A stretch of 64,000 bases of DNA from Rhyzopertha dominica (Eukaryota > Arthropoda > Insecta > Coleoptera > Bostrichidae): positions 75,702,680 through 75,766,679 of the forward strand of contig QCXZ01000137.1 of the NCBI GenBank assembly GCA_025024175.1, in the 5' to 3' direction. Every line of letters starts with the position of its first letter. Position 1 is the first letter of the stretch. Position numbers and translations under genes: made by a program. The notes under the pieces were generated by a model. The model was not told the origin of the DNA, did not search any database, and saw nothing but the letters and a program-made list of their open reading frames with translations. Below are positions 1 to 13,000 of the stretch, piece by piece.

Positions 1-1230
1 GATATGTACTTTTTGATGTTTATCTTACATAATCCGTAAATTAAAAAAAAAACTTCGTTAGAAAACTCCTGCGCGGAACTTATCAGTATATCAAAATGTG
101 TTAATTGGGATATATTTGTAAAAGCTTTTGGTAGACGGCACCTTTATATCAGTCAAAGGATAGTCTACTATCTGTAGTACTCAATATAGTACTCTGTTAA
201 GACCATTGTGCGGTAAAAATGTGAATCCAAAATAATTATATTTCCTTGGTTATTGTGGTTCTGATATCATGCTGCATATTACACAGGATATGGATATTCT
301 TATAAAAATTGATCCAGAACAAACAAATGGTTTTAGTGAACGAGCTAAAGTTTGCGTGCCATAAAATGAAAATAATAATTACACATCTAAATGAAGCATC
401 ATTTTGGGCACTGGTCGGGGATAGACGTTTGTTCGAACGGTTCTCTCTGAGTTTTGCCACAGCTTTGCTACAATTGTTTGTGATTAATAAACTAAACTCT
501 ACAACCAGTTGGTGTTGCACGGTTATACAGTGAGGACAGGTGCTTAGCGTGGGGATTGCCCACCTGACCACCTATATATGTGGCTATACATGGACCACAT
601 GTGGGAACTCACCTACAACAGGAACTAAAGTAAGATAAGATAGCAGAAAAATAGTTGACTAACATACTACCATAATAATCTAATTTTGCGTATGTTGCAT
701 ATGCGAAACTAGCGATTTTCTTTGTATTATTTCTCTTCCAATACAATTAATATCGCATTCCGGGACAAAACGAACGTATTTTAGGACCGCACTGACCGTA
801 TCTAGGTAGTTTCGAGCCGCCTGTTCTGGGCATCTTCATAATGCTTCAATAAAGATAAAAAGGCCCTTGAACAGACGGGAGCATTACACCAAAAACGCAG
901 TAAAACCAACCTTGACGTCTAAAGATAGATCAAAAACAACTACCCTGACCTATCCCACGCGCGATAATCGGATACTATCCTAAATTACAATAAACCCTAA
1001 GCATCAAGAAATCAAAATATATAAACGCTCATACCGTAGTCTTAACAACGAGGACGATCAACCAATTAACTAACAAATAACAAATGCAAGCCTCGTCTTT
1101 TTAGACGTTCTTTCAGTAAAAAGAACACAATAGAAAAGAAAAAGAATGCTCTACAGCTACAAGAACTCAACGAAACAGAAAGAGGAGAAAACAGAATAGA
1201 TTTAAAGGAAAATAGGAAGCGCTTCTAGTG
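1..1230. other. No gene recognised
   Basis: AT-rich sequence with only short open frames and no recognisable protein motif. From about 880 the base use becomes A-rich and resembles the repeat that follows, so the left edge of that repeat is uncertain. I looked here on the minus strand for the missing C-terminal GH31 exon (a DDGE-type motif) and did not find it. Confidence 0.4.
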
Positions 1231-2420
1231 TTACATCCTTGTGTTTGTGTTGCGGCTGTTATTGTTATCGTCGTTACAGTGAAGTAATTCCGTGTATCTA
1301 GCAAAGGGTATTGTACAAGAAATTATACAATTGTGGGACAGTCATAAACGACTTGGAACAAAAAAGCTTCAGAATAAATTTTAGCTGCAACACCAAAAAT
1401 AAGGAGCAAAAGTAACCACTACGATAGTGCGATAATCTTGTCTAGAGACAATAACCGACGGCCGTAAAGAGTCTCTCATATATAAAAAAAATGCACGCAG
1501 ACAAGAATGATCCCGTAGAACATCACCCGAGGTACCTAGAGCTCCAGCAAGCGATCGGACAAACATAGATGAAATCAAACAAGAAAACGTCAACATCACC
1601 ATGAAAGAGCAATCAAAAAAAGCTACAGAAAGCGAATAACTACATAATATTCTAAGAGTTTAATTCACAATGTACCCCAATGTTAGGTACTTATGTGTAT
1701 GTTTCTATTATATATGTTATTATTGTTGCGGTCGCTATAGTGAAATATATTCCGTGTATCTAGTTAAGTGTATACAAGAAATTACACAATAGTGCTACAT
1801 AAAATCCTGGAAGACGAAAGCAGTGTGCAGTGTAGGAGTGCATGTGCCAGCCGACAGAATAGCGAACGCAGTGCTTAGGCAAATAACTCAAGAAATAGCA
1901 AAATGATAATCTAAGGCAAAAATATCATTCAACCAAATACCACACATGCGGCAATAGCGGAACTCTTAAATGACAGAACAATCATTAAAGAAACAGGCAT
2001 ACGCATTGAAATACTAGGGACACATCCAGGAGAGGAGCGGACCACATATTAAGGAAGACCTGGGAACTAAGCGGAGACCAACGAAAAAGAAAAAAAAGCT
2101 GTGGTTTACATGGAAAACAACTATAGAGAGGATAATTCAGAAGTCAGGGAAGAACGAAGAATAAGAAATCATAAGAAACAAGAAATTAATCGAGCTACTC
2201 TGAAATGGACCAATGATGTCAACAGCACCAAAAAAAACATTCAAAGAAAATGAATGTACCTATATAACCTTCCCATTCCAGGCCTTATATTTCCTTAACA
2301 TGCGCTAGGCAGTCGCACTACTAGCAATCAGCATGTACACCTCCAACCCAGCGTAGACGGTCGGTCCGGCGGTATATGCGGGAGTGGCAGAAATGCTGAC
2401 CGTACGCTGGTTCAATCAAT
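1231..2420 (+). repeat. Dispersed repeat family, copy 1 (class unknown)
   Basis: This stretch is clearly related to 27,960-28,785. Shared blocks include one near 1,350-1,610 (around the words TGCACGCAGACAAGA and GCAAGCGATCGGA), one near 2,040-2,120 (ACTAAGCGGAGACCAACG) and a GC-rich tail near 2,345-2,405 (GCAGAAATGCTGACCGTACG). Copy 1 is longer and carries an internal direct duplication: about 1,231-1,333 resembles about 1,693-1,794. Translation gives charged, Lys/Arg/Glu-rich pieces with many stops and no reverse transcriptase or transposase motif. It could be a non-autonomous retroelement or the 5' part of a LINE. The orientation given is only that shared by the two copies. Confidence 0.7.
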
Positions 2421-3656
2421 CAATCTAAATGAAGCATCAAAATGCGCAGTAGTTGCTAAGAAAAAGAACAATCCTGATTCCTAAAACATTCAGGATGCAT
2501 AATTCACTCAGTCTAACCTAACACCTCAAGTCTGAGGTGTCTTCAGGTCATTTCAGTTTTAATTCCGAGACAGAGACGAAATTTACTACCCACTTTTAAA
2601 AGAATAATCATGACCGTCAAAGCACTGAAGCTCGGGACTATTGTGCTGGCTAGGATACTTTGTGGTCTCGTCAATGCAATTTGGCAAATATCCACCGGGG
2701 TATCTTTCTAATTACGCGTACCACTTATCTTCATTAGTATATAAAGCAGTGTAATAGCCCTCCGCCCTTAAAATTTGCAGACGCTACGAACGGCTAATTC
2801 TAGATTGGACAAATTTGCCTCTCTACATCACAACTGAGAATGATTAATAAAACGTATAGGGAGAAAAGACGAGACCGGGGCATTTTTGCATATAAATGGC
2901 ATGAAATAACTTGTCAGCTTTCACACAGAAAGCCCGCAGCGGAGGATGTTTATCTTCTCAAACCTTTATTCCAACTTTTCCATGAAACCCTTTTTAAGTT
3001 GCTGAAAGAATTCTCTTTGAAGTTCATGTCTGGTGGCTAGCTGAGTGCTTCCTAACGATTTGAATTGGAGTATATCGTGTCGCTCGAAGATGTTAATAAA
3101 AAAGAGGGGAATTCTACAATGTTAACATTATCTTCATTTCGGCACGGTGTTTGTTTATATTGAGCTTTAGTTGGGGATAACATCTGAAACTGTTTATACG
3201 TTATATAACTGTTTATTACGGATATATAAATATTGATTCAAAAAAAAGGTGGTTGTAATCAGCCTGTGTAAATAAGCTTTATGTGTGGTATTTAACCGAG
3301 ATTAACCCAAAATCACACTACATTTATAGGTACAAACGTTTAATATTTAAACAGTTTGTATATCATACTTTACGACATTTAGCAATTCTGGGAACATTTA
3401 ATTCGTATGTTATCAATTTACTAATAATGAATCATGATTCAAATTCTAAGAACTACTTACGATTATATCTTGATCAACATGCAATGATTACCAAAAAATG
3501 CCTAGCTTTTAATCTAAATACTTTAAATAAATATTCTACATTATTATTTAGAATGGGTATCTGATAACAGATGCCAAAATAAAGAGTGTCGATAAAGTAA
3601 CGCATGAAAACAAATAACTTAAGTTTAAAAAAAAATTATTTACTATAAAGAATATA
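2421..3656. other. No gene recognised
   Basis: Short open frames only (for example 3,283-3,564 plus strand, 93 codons). Their translation is hydrophobic and Tyr/Asn-rich as expected from AT-rich noncoding DNA. No domain motif, splice context or repeat partner elsewhere in the window was seen. Confidence 0.4.
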
Positions 3657-3860
3657 TGATGTCATCAAAGGCAACTAGGTGGCTTTCTCATCACGTCAGT
3701 GTATTGCTGACAGATGGCTTTGCCATCTATTTTGCATTTGGTGTATAGGCACAACCAATTCTATGCCATGCTGTCTGTTTTAGACCTAAACTACACTGAT
3801 GAGCTGTAATGTCAGCGAAATAGATCTAACTAGTTGGTTACGGTGCAGCCAGGTTTTTGT
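3657..3860 (+). repeat. Satellite-like 355-bp family, diverged single unit
   Basis: Diverged copy of the unit found at 14.2-15.1 kb. Shared words, in the same order, are CTAGGTGGCTTT, TGCTGACAGATGGC, TTCTATGCC, and CACTGATGAGCTGTAATG followed by CAGCGAAATAG. The order matches the junction between successive head-to-tail units at 14,830-15,000, so this copy spans a unit boundary. Confidence 0.7.
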
Positions 3861-5010
3861 CGGCTTTTACTTGAACTTCAGCAATGTAATTGGTATATAC
3901 AGACGAATTCCGGCATCGGTAGATTTTGAAATCTTTAAGTTTAACTGAAATCTGCAGATGATAAATAACTTTTTAGTTATTTATACTAGTCGGCATTTTT
4001 TGTTATTTTTGTAACTACCTTCTTTAATTCAGATATTCAATAAGTGGTTACCGCAGTAAGAAGGAACATATGGTACCGTACACTAATGAGGGTAACGCTG
4101 CTACTTCTATTTAATTGGATTCTCTCAAAGTATTGTTCTAAAGTAGCAGTCTTATTTATAAGGAATTATGTGGCCCAACGAGAACAGTTGTATAATAAAA
4201 TTCGATTTAGAAGCGATGTCCATTCAATGGGGCTAGACTTCAAAGGGTTAATATCGCCACTACACCAAACGGTATTTTCTTCTATAAATCTTAAACCTTA
4301 AAACATACAGTATAGCACAATTCAACAGCCATTGTAAATTGTTGCTCTCTCATCTATACCGATCGTAATAGATGCGTTTGAAGAATCTATGTTATGTTAT
4401 TAAGATGGTGTGTGTATGTAACCTAATCTACTGCCTACTTTATTTTTGGCTGAGAATTTGGTAAGTTTGAATTTGTTTTCGCTATTGTCTTTGTAGGGAA
4501 AGCACTTAGATTAGCTTTGACTGTCAGCTTTGTATATCTTTTTGAACTCAAATACACTTCATTATAATTATTTTATTACTATTGAAATGATTTTCCTAGC
4601 AGCTTAAACTGCGTTTGCTAAGGCAAAAAAATCTTAAGCTGTTTTTACTGAATTAGCGATTTTCTATTTTGCATTTTCTTTCTTGCTATGTCGCAGTAGC
4701 CACGTAGCACAAAAATAATGAGGTAAAATTTGATGGTTTTATGTAAAGCATCTATTTAAATAAAAGACAATCTTTCCTTTGACGATCACAAGAAACACTT
4801 AGTCGAAACTGATTTAGTTGCAATTACTTTAAAATCAGACGATTCGCATGATATGACAAACGCGCGACAATCTAGAATGAAACGTCGTTTTTTAGGGCAC
4901 ACGTTAAATGCAATTTTTAATTTAATTTGTAACGGTTATTTGTTTCTATAGCTGTATCTTTTAAGCACAGCTTATATATAAAANATATAAGCAATTTCTC
5001 TAATGGGTCA
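3861..5010. other. No gene recognised
   Basis: AT-rich, short open frames only, no recognised motif. It ends in an ambiguous base and a short poly-C tract near 5,015-5,027. Confidence 0.35.
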
Positions 5011-5053
5011 TACCGCCCCCCCCCCCCAANCCAAAATCCTGGATCCGCCACTG
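5011..5053. mobile_element. Possible right end of a hAT-like element
   Basis: The sequence ends GGATCCGCCACTG at 5,041-5,053. This is the reverse complement of the CAGTGGCGGATCC-type terminus common in insect hAT elements. A poly-C run with an ambiguous base lies just inside. No matching left end was found nearby, so this is a solitary or truncated terminus. Confidence 0.35.
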
Positions 5054-5137
5054 TAAGTAGATACCTTTTTATTTAAGAAAATCAAGTTATTCGTGTTCCA
5101 ATTTTCCGAATATAAGCATCTGTCGTTAAAAAATTGT

Positions 5138-6125
5138 CTCAAGAGCAACCGTAGTCTGTCTTCAGTACACCGAATAATTAAAGGCAATCAATTTCATCCG
5201 TATCACTTGCAGTTGGTTCAGGCCTTAAAGGAGACAGATTATCCTAAAAGACTGGCTTCTGTAACTTTTTTCGGGAACGCCAAAGTTTGAATGTGAGAAT
5301 TTATGACAACATTTGCTTCTCAGATGAAGCAAGATTTTCTAATAATGGTGGAGTTAACAAACATAACATGCATTATTATGCTCAAGAAAATCCACGTTGG
5401 ATTCGAGAAGGACATTTTTAAACTATCTACTCGACGAATATCTGGTGCGAATTATTGGACGATCAAATTGTTGGGCGTTATCTTTTTTGTGATAGTTTAA
5501 ACGGCAATACTTATCTAAATTTTTTAAGAAACATTTTACCGGTACTTCTCCAAAATGTAAATTTTGTAAGACATGACAAGATCTGTGGTTCCAAGAAGAT
5601 GGTGCACCTGCGCATTATCATAGAATAGTTCGAAATCATCTTGATTTGATTTTGCCTAACCAATGGATAGGAAGAGGTTCAATTAATCCTTGCCCACCGA
5701 GAAGCCCGGACCTTACTCCTTTGGATTTTTTTCTGTGGGGAATGGTAAAAGAGCAAGTATACCAAACACCAATTGAAAGTGTAGAACATTTACAAAATAA
5801 AATACATGATGCATGTAGATCCATCACTCCAGAAATGTTAATATATGTTACAAAACGTTTTGGGCACGAATTCAAGCTTGTGAAAACAACAGAGGGCGAC
5901 ATTTTGAGCATTTATTACATTAATGTTATTGAATAAACATTTTTCAAAAATAAAGTTTGTTTTACAATACCGACTGAAGTTTATGTCAAAATTTACGAAC
6001 TTATACAGCTCTCTACGTTTTATATTTTTTAAGACGATGAACAATTATCAATGTTACCTCTGCAAATGTATTTTGGGTTGCATTTTTAATTTTATCAGGG
6101 TCATCATCATTCGTGAAACATCCTG
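5138..6125 (+). mobile_element. 5'-truncated DD41D (rosa-type) mariner, copy A
   Basis: Plus-strand relic of a Tc1/mariner-superfamily transposon. Its 3' terminal inverted repeat is intact: the sequence ends CGTGAAACATCCTG at 6,125, followed by TA. Homology to copies B and C begins near 5,138 (Ser-Ser-Val-His-Arg-Ile motif of the helix-turn-helix part), so the 5' terminus and N-terminal domain are missing. The transposase is in broken frames. A degenerate first catalytic region lies near 5,320. A QQDGAPAH-like motif with a damaged frame lies near 5,590-5,620. The well-kept C-terminal frame 5,646-5,936 contains PPRSPDLTPLDFFLWG. From the Asp of DGAPAH to the Asp of PLDFF there are 41 intervening residues, the DD41D spacing. 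It lies downstream (relative to transcription) of the last visible GH31 exon. Confidence 0.88.
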
Positions 6126-6660
6126 TATAGGGAGTTCCACTTAAAATAAAATAGTTGTGTGCAGTGCAGCGAAATGGAACACCCTGTAGAAATAGATATA
6201 CTTATAAGATGTAGTACTTCACAAATTGGTGAAGTTTGTTTTTATTTTGTATCTCTAGAAAAATACCAAGTATCTTGTATAGATTCGAAAAAAAACAAAC
6301 AAAAGCAAGAACCTATTGAAGCTTACATTTATTATTATTAGGAAAAACAAAATTTTTGTTAAAGAATCTTGATTACGTCCTCTATCAGCAATATTAGAAA
6401 CTTTGTAATACATCTTGACCATGTTTGTCAGTATTTTATTTACTTCAACTTTCTAAACTTATCGCCTCGCATAATAAAATAAACCTAATGTATCATACCT
6501 GTCTGACTAAAATAATGCTGCCCATCGTCTTTGTATCTCGAGTACACAAAATTCATAACCAGAGCATCAAGCCATTTTATTTTTATAAACGCGATGGTAT
6601 TTTCCTCGCAGGCTGCAGCGAACTTCACTGCATACTTCCAGCATTAGTTTGCATACTTAC
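6126..6660. other. Start of GH31 intron 6, no gene recognised
   Basis: Intron 6 of the minus-strand GH31 gene begins at 6,660 (donor GTAAGT) and runs left. A short piece near 6,155-6,192 ends ACACCCTGTA, a terminus type common in small insect DNA transposons, but no partner end was found. Confidence 0.4.
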
Positions 6661-7045
6661 ATTCCTCAGAGGCAAAATGCTCCCGCCCTTAATAAAATTG
6701 ATCCAATCAGTTTCCACTACACTCCATCTCAAGGAACCGAGTTCGGTATAAGGTGCTCCACCCCAAAATTCGTACCACGTGCCCACGTTCGGAGGCAAGT
6801 AAATTCTGATACTGGATGCGTCGGGTACCACAGGATGCGCCACCAGAAGGTCTGGTCCCACCATGTACTGCCTGTCCAAGACGAGGGTTTCGTTGTCATC
6901 GTAGAAATCGTAGAACATGGGCCTCATCAGCGGTTCTTCCGCGCTCAACACGGTATGGAAATAAAGAGAGAGTTGTCGTCGTTTCGCTATAGCATCTTCA
7001 GCAATGCGGGTTGCGTGGCCGCTCCCCAGTGATGCAGGATCCCTC
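6661..7045 (-). CDS. GH31-like gene, exon 6 (last visible)
   Basis: Acceptor TTTTTAG at 7,046 and donor AAT|GTAAGT at 6,661. The first base completes the Arg codon begun in exon 5; then follow codons 610-737. The frame contains DPASLG, RPMFYDFYDD, a GPDLLVAHPV block and TWYEFWGG, then IKGGSILPLRN. These correspond to the family blocks RPLFFEFP, WG..LL..PV, WYD and GG..IP at the end of the barrel and start of the C-terminal beta domains. This is the best conserved part of the protein. The exon ends in phase 0, so at least one more exon is needed, and none was found in the 6.6 kb to its left. Confidence 0.92.
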
Positions 7046-10000
7046 CTAAAAATAAAGTATGTGTTAGTTATGCGCTAACTATAGCTCGCACCACAGTGAC
7101 GGTTCAGATAATATGAATGACGTAACTTTTCTCTAAATTTGTAAGTGTATTTATATTTCCCATCAAGATACGTTAGTTTTATACACATCACTATCCTCAA
7201 ACAGATGTTGCTGTATTCGTTTACATACATTTCACGAAACCTACATTGCGCGAATATATTTTTTATATGGGGCGTAAAAAAATTTCGTCAGCAATAATTC
7301 AAGAATGTGTGTCTATTAAGATTCTAGTTCATGTATCTAAATTTTAATAGAAGTAACAAAAATTACAAAAAAATGTAAATATTAGTTTCTATGGTACAAA
7401 ACAAAACAATTTCTTTCTTTTCTTTATACATAAATCTAGCTTACATTTATCACAAAAAATGAGCTTTTCTATTGCACTTTACATTTTTGCAATCGTTCCT
7501 CTTCTTTGGTTCCATCAAGATGTGGCAAATGCTCGATGGAATCGTGTTGGATTTCTGGGCATGGTCTGAATTCTTAATTCCCATTTGGAACTTTAAATCT
7601 GGGGACTTCAGAGATCCCGTTTCTTGGTCTACCTCTTTTGACCTGTACTGGCTTACCCATATTTACTCAAGACTCTACAGACTATTGCATCTCGCCTATA
7701 TTCGAACTAACTGTTGGTAACAGCCGAATCTATTCCATGAAAGATTAGACTGTAAATGGGATATAATCCGATCATTTGATCGAGCAAATCAACACCACCC
7801 ACTGAATGATTATATAATTTTACAATTTCAGGCCTTCTCTCAATCACGTATTTCATCTCAGATTTATCCTACCGATTAACTATATCTTTCCCTCCAGCAC
7901 CCACAAAATTCGATGCAAGGACTATTGTACGATTATCCACCCATTTTGCTAAGACAACGTCCTCAGTTGTCAATTCATCATGAGTTCCCTTATCGTTTCG
8001 TTTCATCCTTTTACCATCCATTAAAGATAACTGGTTAAATCTATTTACTCTTACTGTCCCACCAGCATCTGTTTTTTATACTTCAGAACTTGCAAAAGTT
8101 GAAACGACAAAAAATAATTGTCGAATTATTATATTATATTATATTGTCGAAAATGCAAAAAAAAACTTTGAGCAAAAAAAATTTCTTGTCTGTGTGTCTG
8201 TGGTTTTGTTTGTGGACACGATAACTTTCGAAAGACTTAATATATGAACTTGAAATTTGGCGCAAACGTATAAATCTCAACTACCCAAAGCGACCTATTG
8301 TTTGTGGGGTAAGTAGGGTATCGGGAAGGGGGGAAAATGGAGGGAACTAAACTAAACATTTTGCTGTACCGAAAATTTATAAGAACTAATAATTAGTAGT
8401 ACTACTAAACACATANTAAAACGAAAAAATAAAAAAATAATAATTTGCAAAAAGGGTANTTCCCTCCATTTTCCCCCCTTCCCGATACCCTACTTACCCC
8501 ACAAACAATAGGTCGCTTTGGGTAGTTGAGATTTATACGTTTGCGTCACTTAAAAAAGCGTCACTTAAAGAAAACTGGTTTTCCTAAATATCTCCGAATA
8601 TATTTAATATATTCAAAAAATGAAAATGCCATCAGATAGGAAATAAAATTTCTCACAAAAAGTGTCTTAGAAAATTTATCCAAAATTTTGACATTTTCGA
8701 AATACTTCCAAAAACCCTATTTTGGACCTTGCTCGTACGACTTTTTTAAAATTTTGGTATTATATAGAAAATCAAATTTCTGATTGTTAAGTTAATAATT
8801 TTCGAGTTATTTGGAAAAAAACGATTTTAAAAATGTATATATTTTTGCTAATATCGAGAGGACTGTTGGCTTAGAAAAAATGTGTAGATAGAAAAATAGC
8901 TCAAAACCTGATTACTAGTCGTATAGTATAAGAAATAAAAACGTAAATGTCATTTTGACAATTGGATGTGGAAGTATTGATTCAATTTGCAGCGGTTTTT
9001 ATATTGTCCAGGTCTAAGCCACTAAAATCTTCTTGGTAAATTACAAAATCGTAAGCAATTCCAGACCTTCCAAATAAAACAAATATTTTTACACCCTAAG
9101 GAGTTGGTTCACTTTTCACATATTGCTTTATTGAGAAGTATCGTCTAAATGGAACGATTTGCTCGTCGATGCATAAATTTTCTTCCAAACCTAATTCTGT
9201 GCAACGATTTCTAATGGCATCGTAAAGAGGTCGTACCTTGTACAGTTTGTCATTGCAATTATCTGGAATGTCCAAATTGTTGACACAATGTAAATTTGTT
9301 CGCAGTTGAAAAAATCTGTTTGTACTCATTGAATCTGTAAAGAGTTCTATATACAAAGCCTTATCCCAAAATAACCAAACTTTTGACAATTCCAAACAAT
9401 CGATCGCAATGTGCAATCCAAATAGAACTTTTAGTTGGGCTGCATTTGTTGAACTGAAATGAACGTGAACGTAAATGTTATTGAAGGTTGCCATTTTTTT
9501 TCAAACTCTGCATCATTTATATATTTATCATTTCTTTGGTCTAAATCATTCCAGACTATCTCAGGATTTTGTAACTCACGTTTACGCCATTTTATGTCAT
9601 GCTATGTATAAATACAAAGGCCAGTTATCTTCATCGTCCCAATGAGACTCAGTAATTTATATTTTCTTTCGTATCTTCTATCTCAAACAAAACATTAATT
9701 ATTATTTTGGCATTGTGCATAATTATGAAGCCTATATAAAGAGCCATTTTGTTTTAGCTTGATAAATCATTTAAGGACAATACACGTGTACATGTAAGAT
9801 TAAATTTAGTCATAGAAGCGGGTTGATGATACAAGATTTGTTATGACTTACCGTTGCTTCAAATTGTTGTAGTACTCAGATTTGACACGATACTACGACA
9901 CAATCATAACGCATGACAAGAATCGTTATTTTTACAACAGTTTTAAGATTCCGAGAGGTGGTCCACACAATTAGACACCCGGTATATTATAACAAATGAT

Positions 10001-13000
10001 CTCGCAGTTAAAGCGATAAAATCACTTTTAATCAAATCTGAAGATACCCAAGTATTGTGTATCTTCAGCGTAAATTGATGCTGGTAGTGGTGCCAACGAG
10101 ATTCAAAGATAGATACTGCATAATAGAGGCCCCAGAATTGAACCCTGCCGGGCTCCCAAAGTTCGTCGCACACTATTAGATGATGCACCATGGATATGGA
10201 TATTTAAATAGTTTAAGACGAATATCTGCTAAGCCTATATGCTATAAAACTGCTGATAGAGTATCATAGTCTACCTGTATTGTGTGAAAATCTTTAGTAA
10301 AAGCAATAGACACTAGAAACATAATTAACTTGAAAAGTTATCTCAAATTGAGCGGGCAAAATTCCTTACAGTCAACTTTTAATTATGTCTTAGTAAACCG
10401 TTTAACTCAAATTTATTTATTGTGTTTTAGCACTCATCAGATTATACTGTAAACAGTCTACTTTTGAATTCTGCAATTTTATGCACTCGGAAGCGTTTAT
10501 TATCTGGCGTAACAATTAAGTTTATTTTATATTTTTAAAGCCTGGGACGTGAAAGCACCATATTTCTGCCTATACTGTATGTTAATTATCCCTTGTTGAA
10601 AGATAATCCTGCTAATGACGTACACGTTTAAAAGTCCGCAAATGAGAGCTTTCCCTGAATTTGGCATATTTCAGCTAGAGCTGAGTGCATCCAACCGTAA
10701 TTTAGCTAATACCTGATAATTGAATAATAATCTCCATGAAATTCTCTAGTTCATTAATTTCAATGGCCTGTACAAGAACCTGTGTCCGATTGGATTCATA
10801 CTGCGGCAGGATACCAGCAGTTACTGGTAAAATAACCTTTGAATGTAATGGCTTACAGCAGAATTGAGGCTACATAAGTAAATTCATTACTGCCATTAAG
10901 AGTTGATTACATATGTACATGAAGGCGGGCCTACTATTTGTTCCACACGTGCATAACTGCAAGCCATAAAGCAACTCGTTTCTGCTTTATTTTTCTTTTC
11001 AAAACCATGTGCAAGATTTGAGTTATCTGTTGAACTTAACGTTGTTTCCTATACCGTTATTTTAGGCTATTATTAATTATAAGAAAAACTCTTAATATCC
11101 TGACATAGAAGTAAAAGCACTCAGTTATACTTATTTTATTTCAATCAATTTGGGTACGCATGTTTGAATGTTTTTTAGACATTTCGATGCATTGGCTATT
11201 TGTTTAATATGGCAACAATATCAATAATTTTTTCAACGATCATTTACGGCTAAAATAAAAAAATACACAATATGTTCATTCTTCACTTTTAATTTCGTGG
11301 TACTTAAATGTCGCGGGTTGGTTGCCCTAGCTGCCCGCTTCACGCTTTTCCGGTCATGTAGGTACCGCGCATTTTGTCGAAATCGCACAAAAAGAAATTC
11401 ATTCATTCATCGACTTGTGTGTGCACTGGCCGAAGCCTCCAATGCCTCCAGGTGACCGTCGCATCGATAAACCAGGTAGGTGGAAAGCGAGGGCAACTTT
11501 CGAATTTTCGATTTTGCGAATCATTTACCCAATTTCATATTTCGTATAATTCAAACACAATACAATCCGAAAATACTATCAGATACGAGGGTGAATGCTT
11601 TCAGCGTCCATAATATAAGATAATATTAATAAATATTATATTAATAAATATTATCTTATACTATCAGATACTTATGCAGCGTCATTGCTGTTGAAACAAT
11701 GATGTTTATTATAACTATTTTTTCTCAATCTGGTGTTTGACAAGTAAAATAAAAGAAACAGCAAGAAGTGTAGAATTGTGTTTACTCCTTGAGAAGTCTT
11801 GCAAAGTTTACCGACAAGCTTACTGAAATTTCCCTGCTTTTTGTGATAAGAAAATATATACAAAAGAAGTTTTGTCGGAGCATTTCTCGGAACATCAAAG
11901 AAGATTTTTTGAAAACTTCACACCTTAAATAACTTTAAATATAGCAAAAATTTAAAAATTTGCAAAAACAGGTAAACTTTTGTTTGCAGGGGGACAACTT
12001 TTGAGATAAGTTTTTAATGGATAGCTATTTAGCCAATTCAGTATAAACTGTCGAGTTGCAATATCAAGTAATGTCGAAAGAAAATTTTAAGTATTTTTAG
12101 CATTTTGCTTAGGAGTAACAATTATTTTTTAACAAGTTTTTTTAGGCTTAAGTAAGGACAATTTTTATTGTAACTGCAAGACAATAAATTTTGTTAAAAA
12201 AAGTCCAAAATATTCCATTTTATAAGCCACTTGCTACAATGCACTTTTTGACCCACTACCCCGTCAATGGGTAAAAAATAGTAAAACTAATTACATGGCA
12301 AGACTCCTTGTGTAATAAGCTTTTAAATGATGTATCGTAAGATGGGTAGTTTCATTTAAAATTTTTGAAGGGGTATCTACCCCGCTAAGAGGGTAAGCGC
12401 TATCCATTAAAAACTTATCTCAAAAGTTGTCCCCCTGCAAACAAAAGTTTACCTGTTTTTGCAAAATTTTAAATTTTTCCTCTATTTAAAGTTATTTAAG
12501 GTGTGAAGTTTTCAAAAAATCACCCTGTATATTTTTATAATATTTTATTTTTACGTATGTTCCACTTTCTAGGGAATCCAGAAGACAGTTCCCAGCTTGG
12601 TTTTCGCATTCAACTATAAATCTTATCAGTAGCAAACACAAAAAAGAATAAGAAATGCAAAAAAAATTTAATTGAACTCGGATTTTCAAGAGTTTTCAGA
12701 ATTACGCCGGCGATTTTTACCACAGTATACAAAGTGAATATAAAAAATATGTTGCCAACATTGAGAAAAATATCCACTTAAACGTTAAAAATTTCTGGTC
12801 TTATATAAACAGCACAAGTCATACTAGATAAATAACCATCGTTCTGTCAGGTTTTACAATGATCCTGTTGCCAGTGATAACGCTACTCTGATTTCTTCTC
12901 CTTAGTATTCATTTGCGACTCGTTACCACCTAATATTCAACGATTCCCAAGTTCCAATTGCATCGAAATAAAATATATCTCTAAATATTCAATAGCAGAA

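Larger units (their letters stand above)
7460..9640 (-). mobile_element. piggyBac transposon relic, split by an insertion
   Basis: The minus strand reads through a broken piggyBac-family transposase (DDE_Tnp_1_7 type). The N-terminal part is at about 9,640-9,096, with a 132-codon frame ending near IDEQIVPFRRYF, the family's IDEqmvpFkGR block. Next comes GRSGIAYDFVIYQ at about 9,060-9,020. After an insertion of about 860 bases the frame resumes at about 8,135 with FDNYF, then GGTVRVNRF near 8,050, a KWVDNRTIVLASNF block near 7,930, and LYNHSVGGVDLLDQMI near 7,830-7,770. That last block is the YN..MGGVD..DQM signature. Frameshifts and stops show it is dead. It lies in GH31 intron 5. Terminal repeats and a TTAA duplication were not located. 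Confidence 0.88.

Noticed and set aside
5636..5911. 91-codon minus-strand frame
   Set aside because: Antisense shadow of the mariner copy A transposase C-terminus on the plus strand.
6649..7032. 127-codon plus-strand frame
   Set aside because: Exact antisense shadow of GH31 exon 6, which has family motifs and good splice sites.
11611..11660. AT-rich palindrome as a possible CRISPR-like or regulatory array
   Set aside because: Only two short AT repeats in a eukaryotic intron; simple-sequence origin is sufficient.
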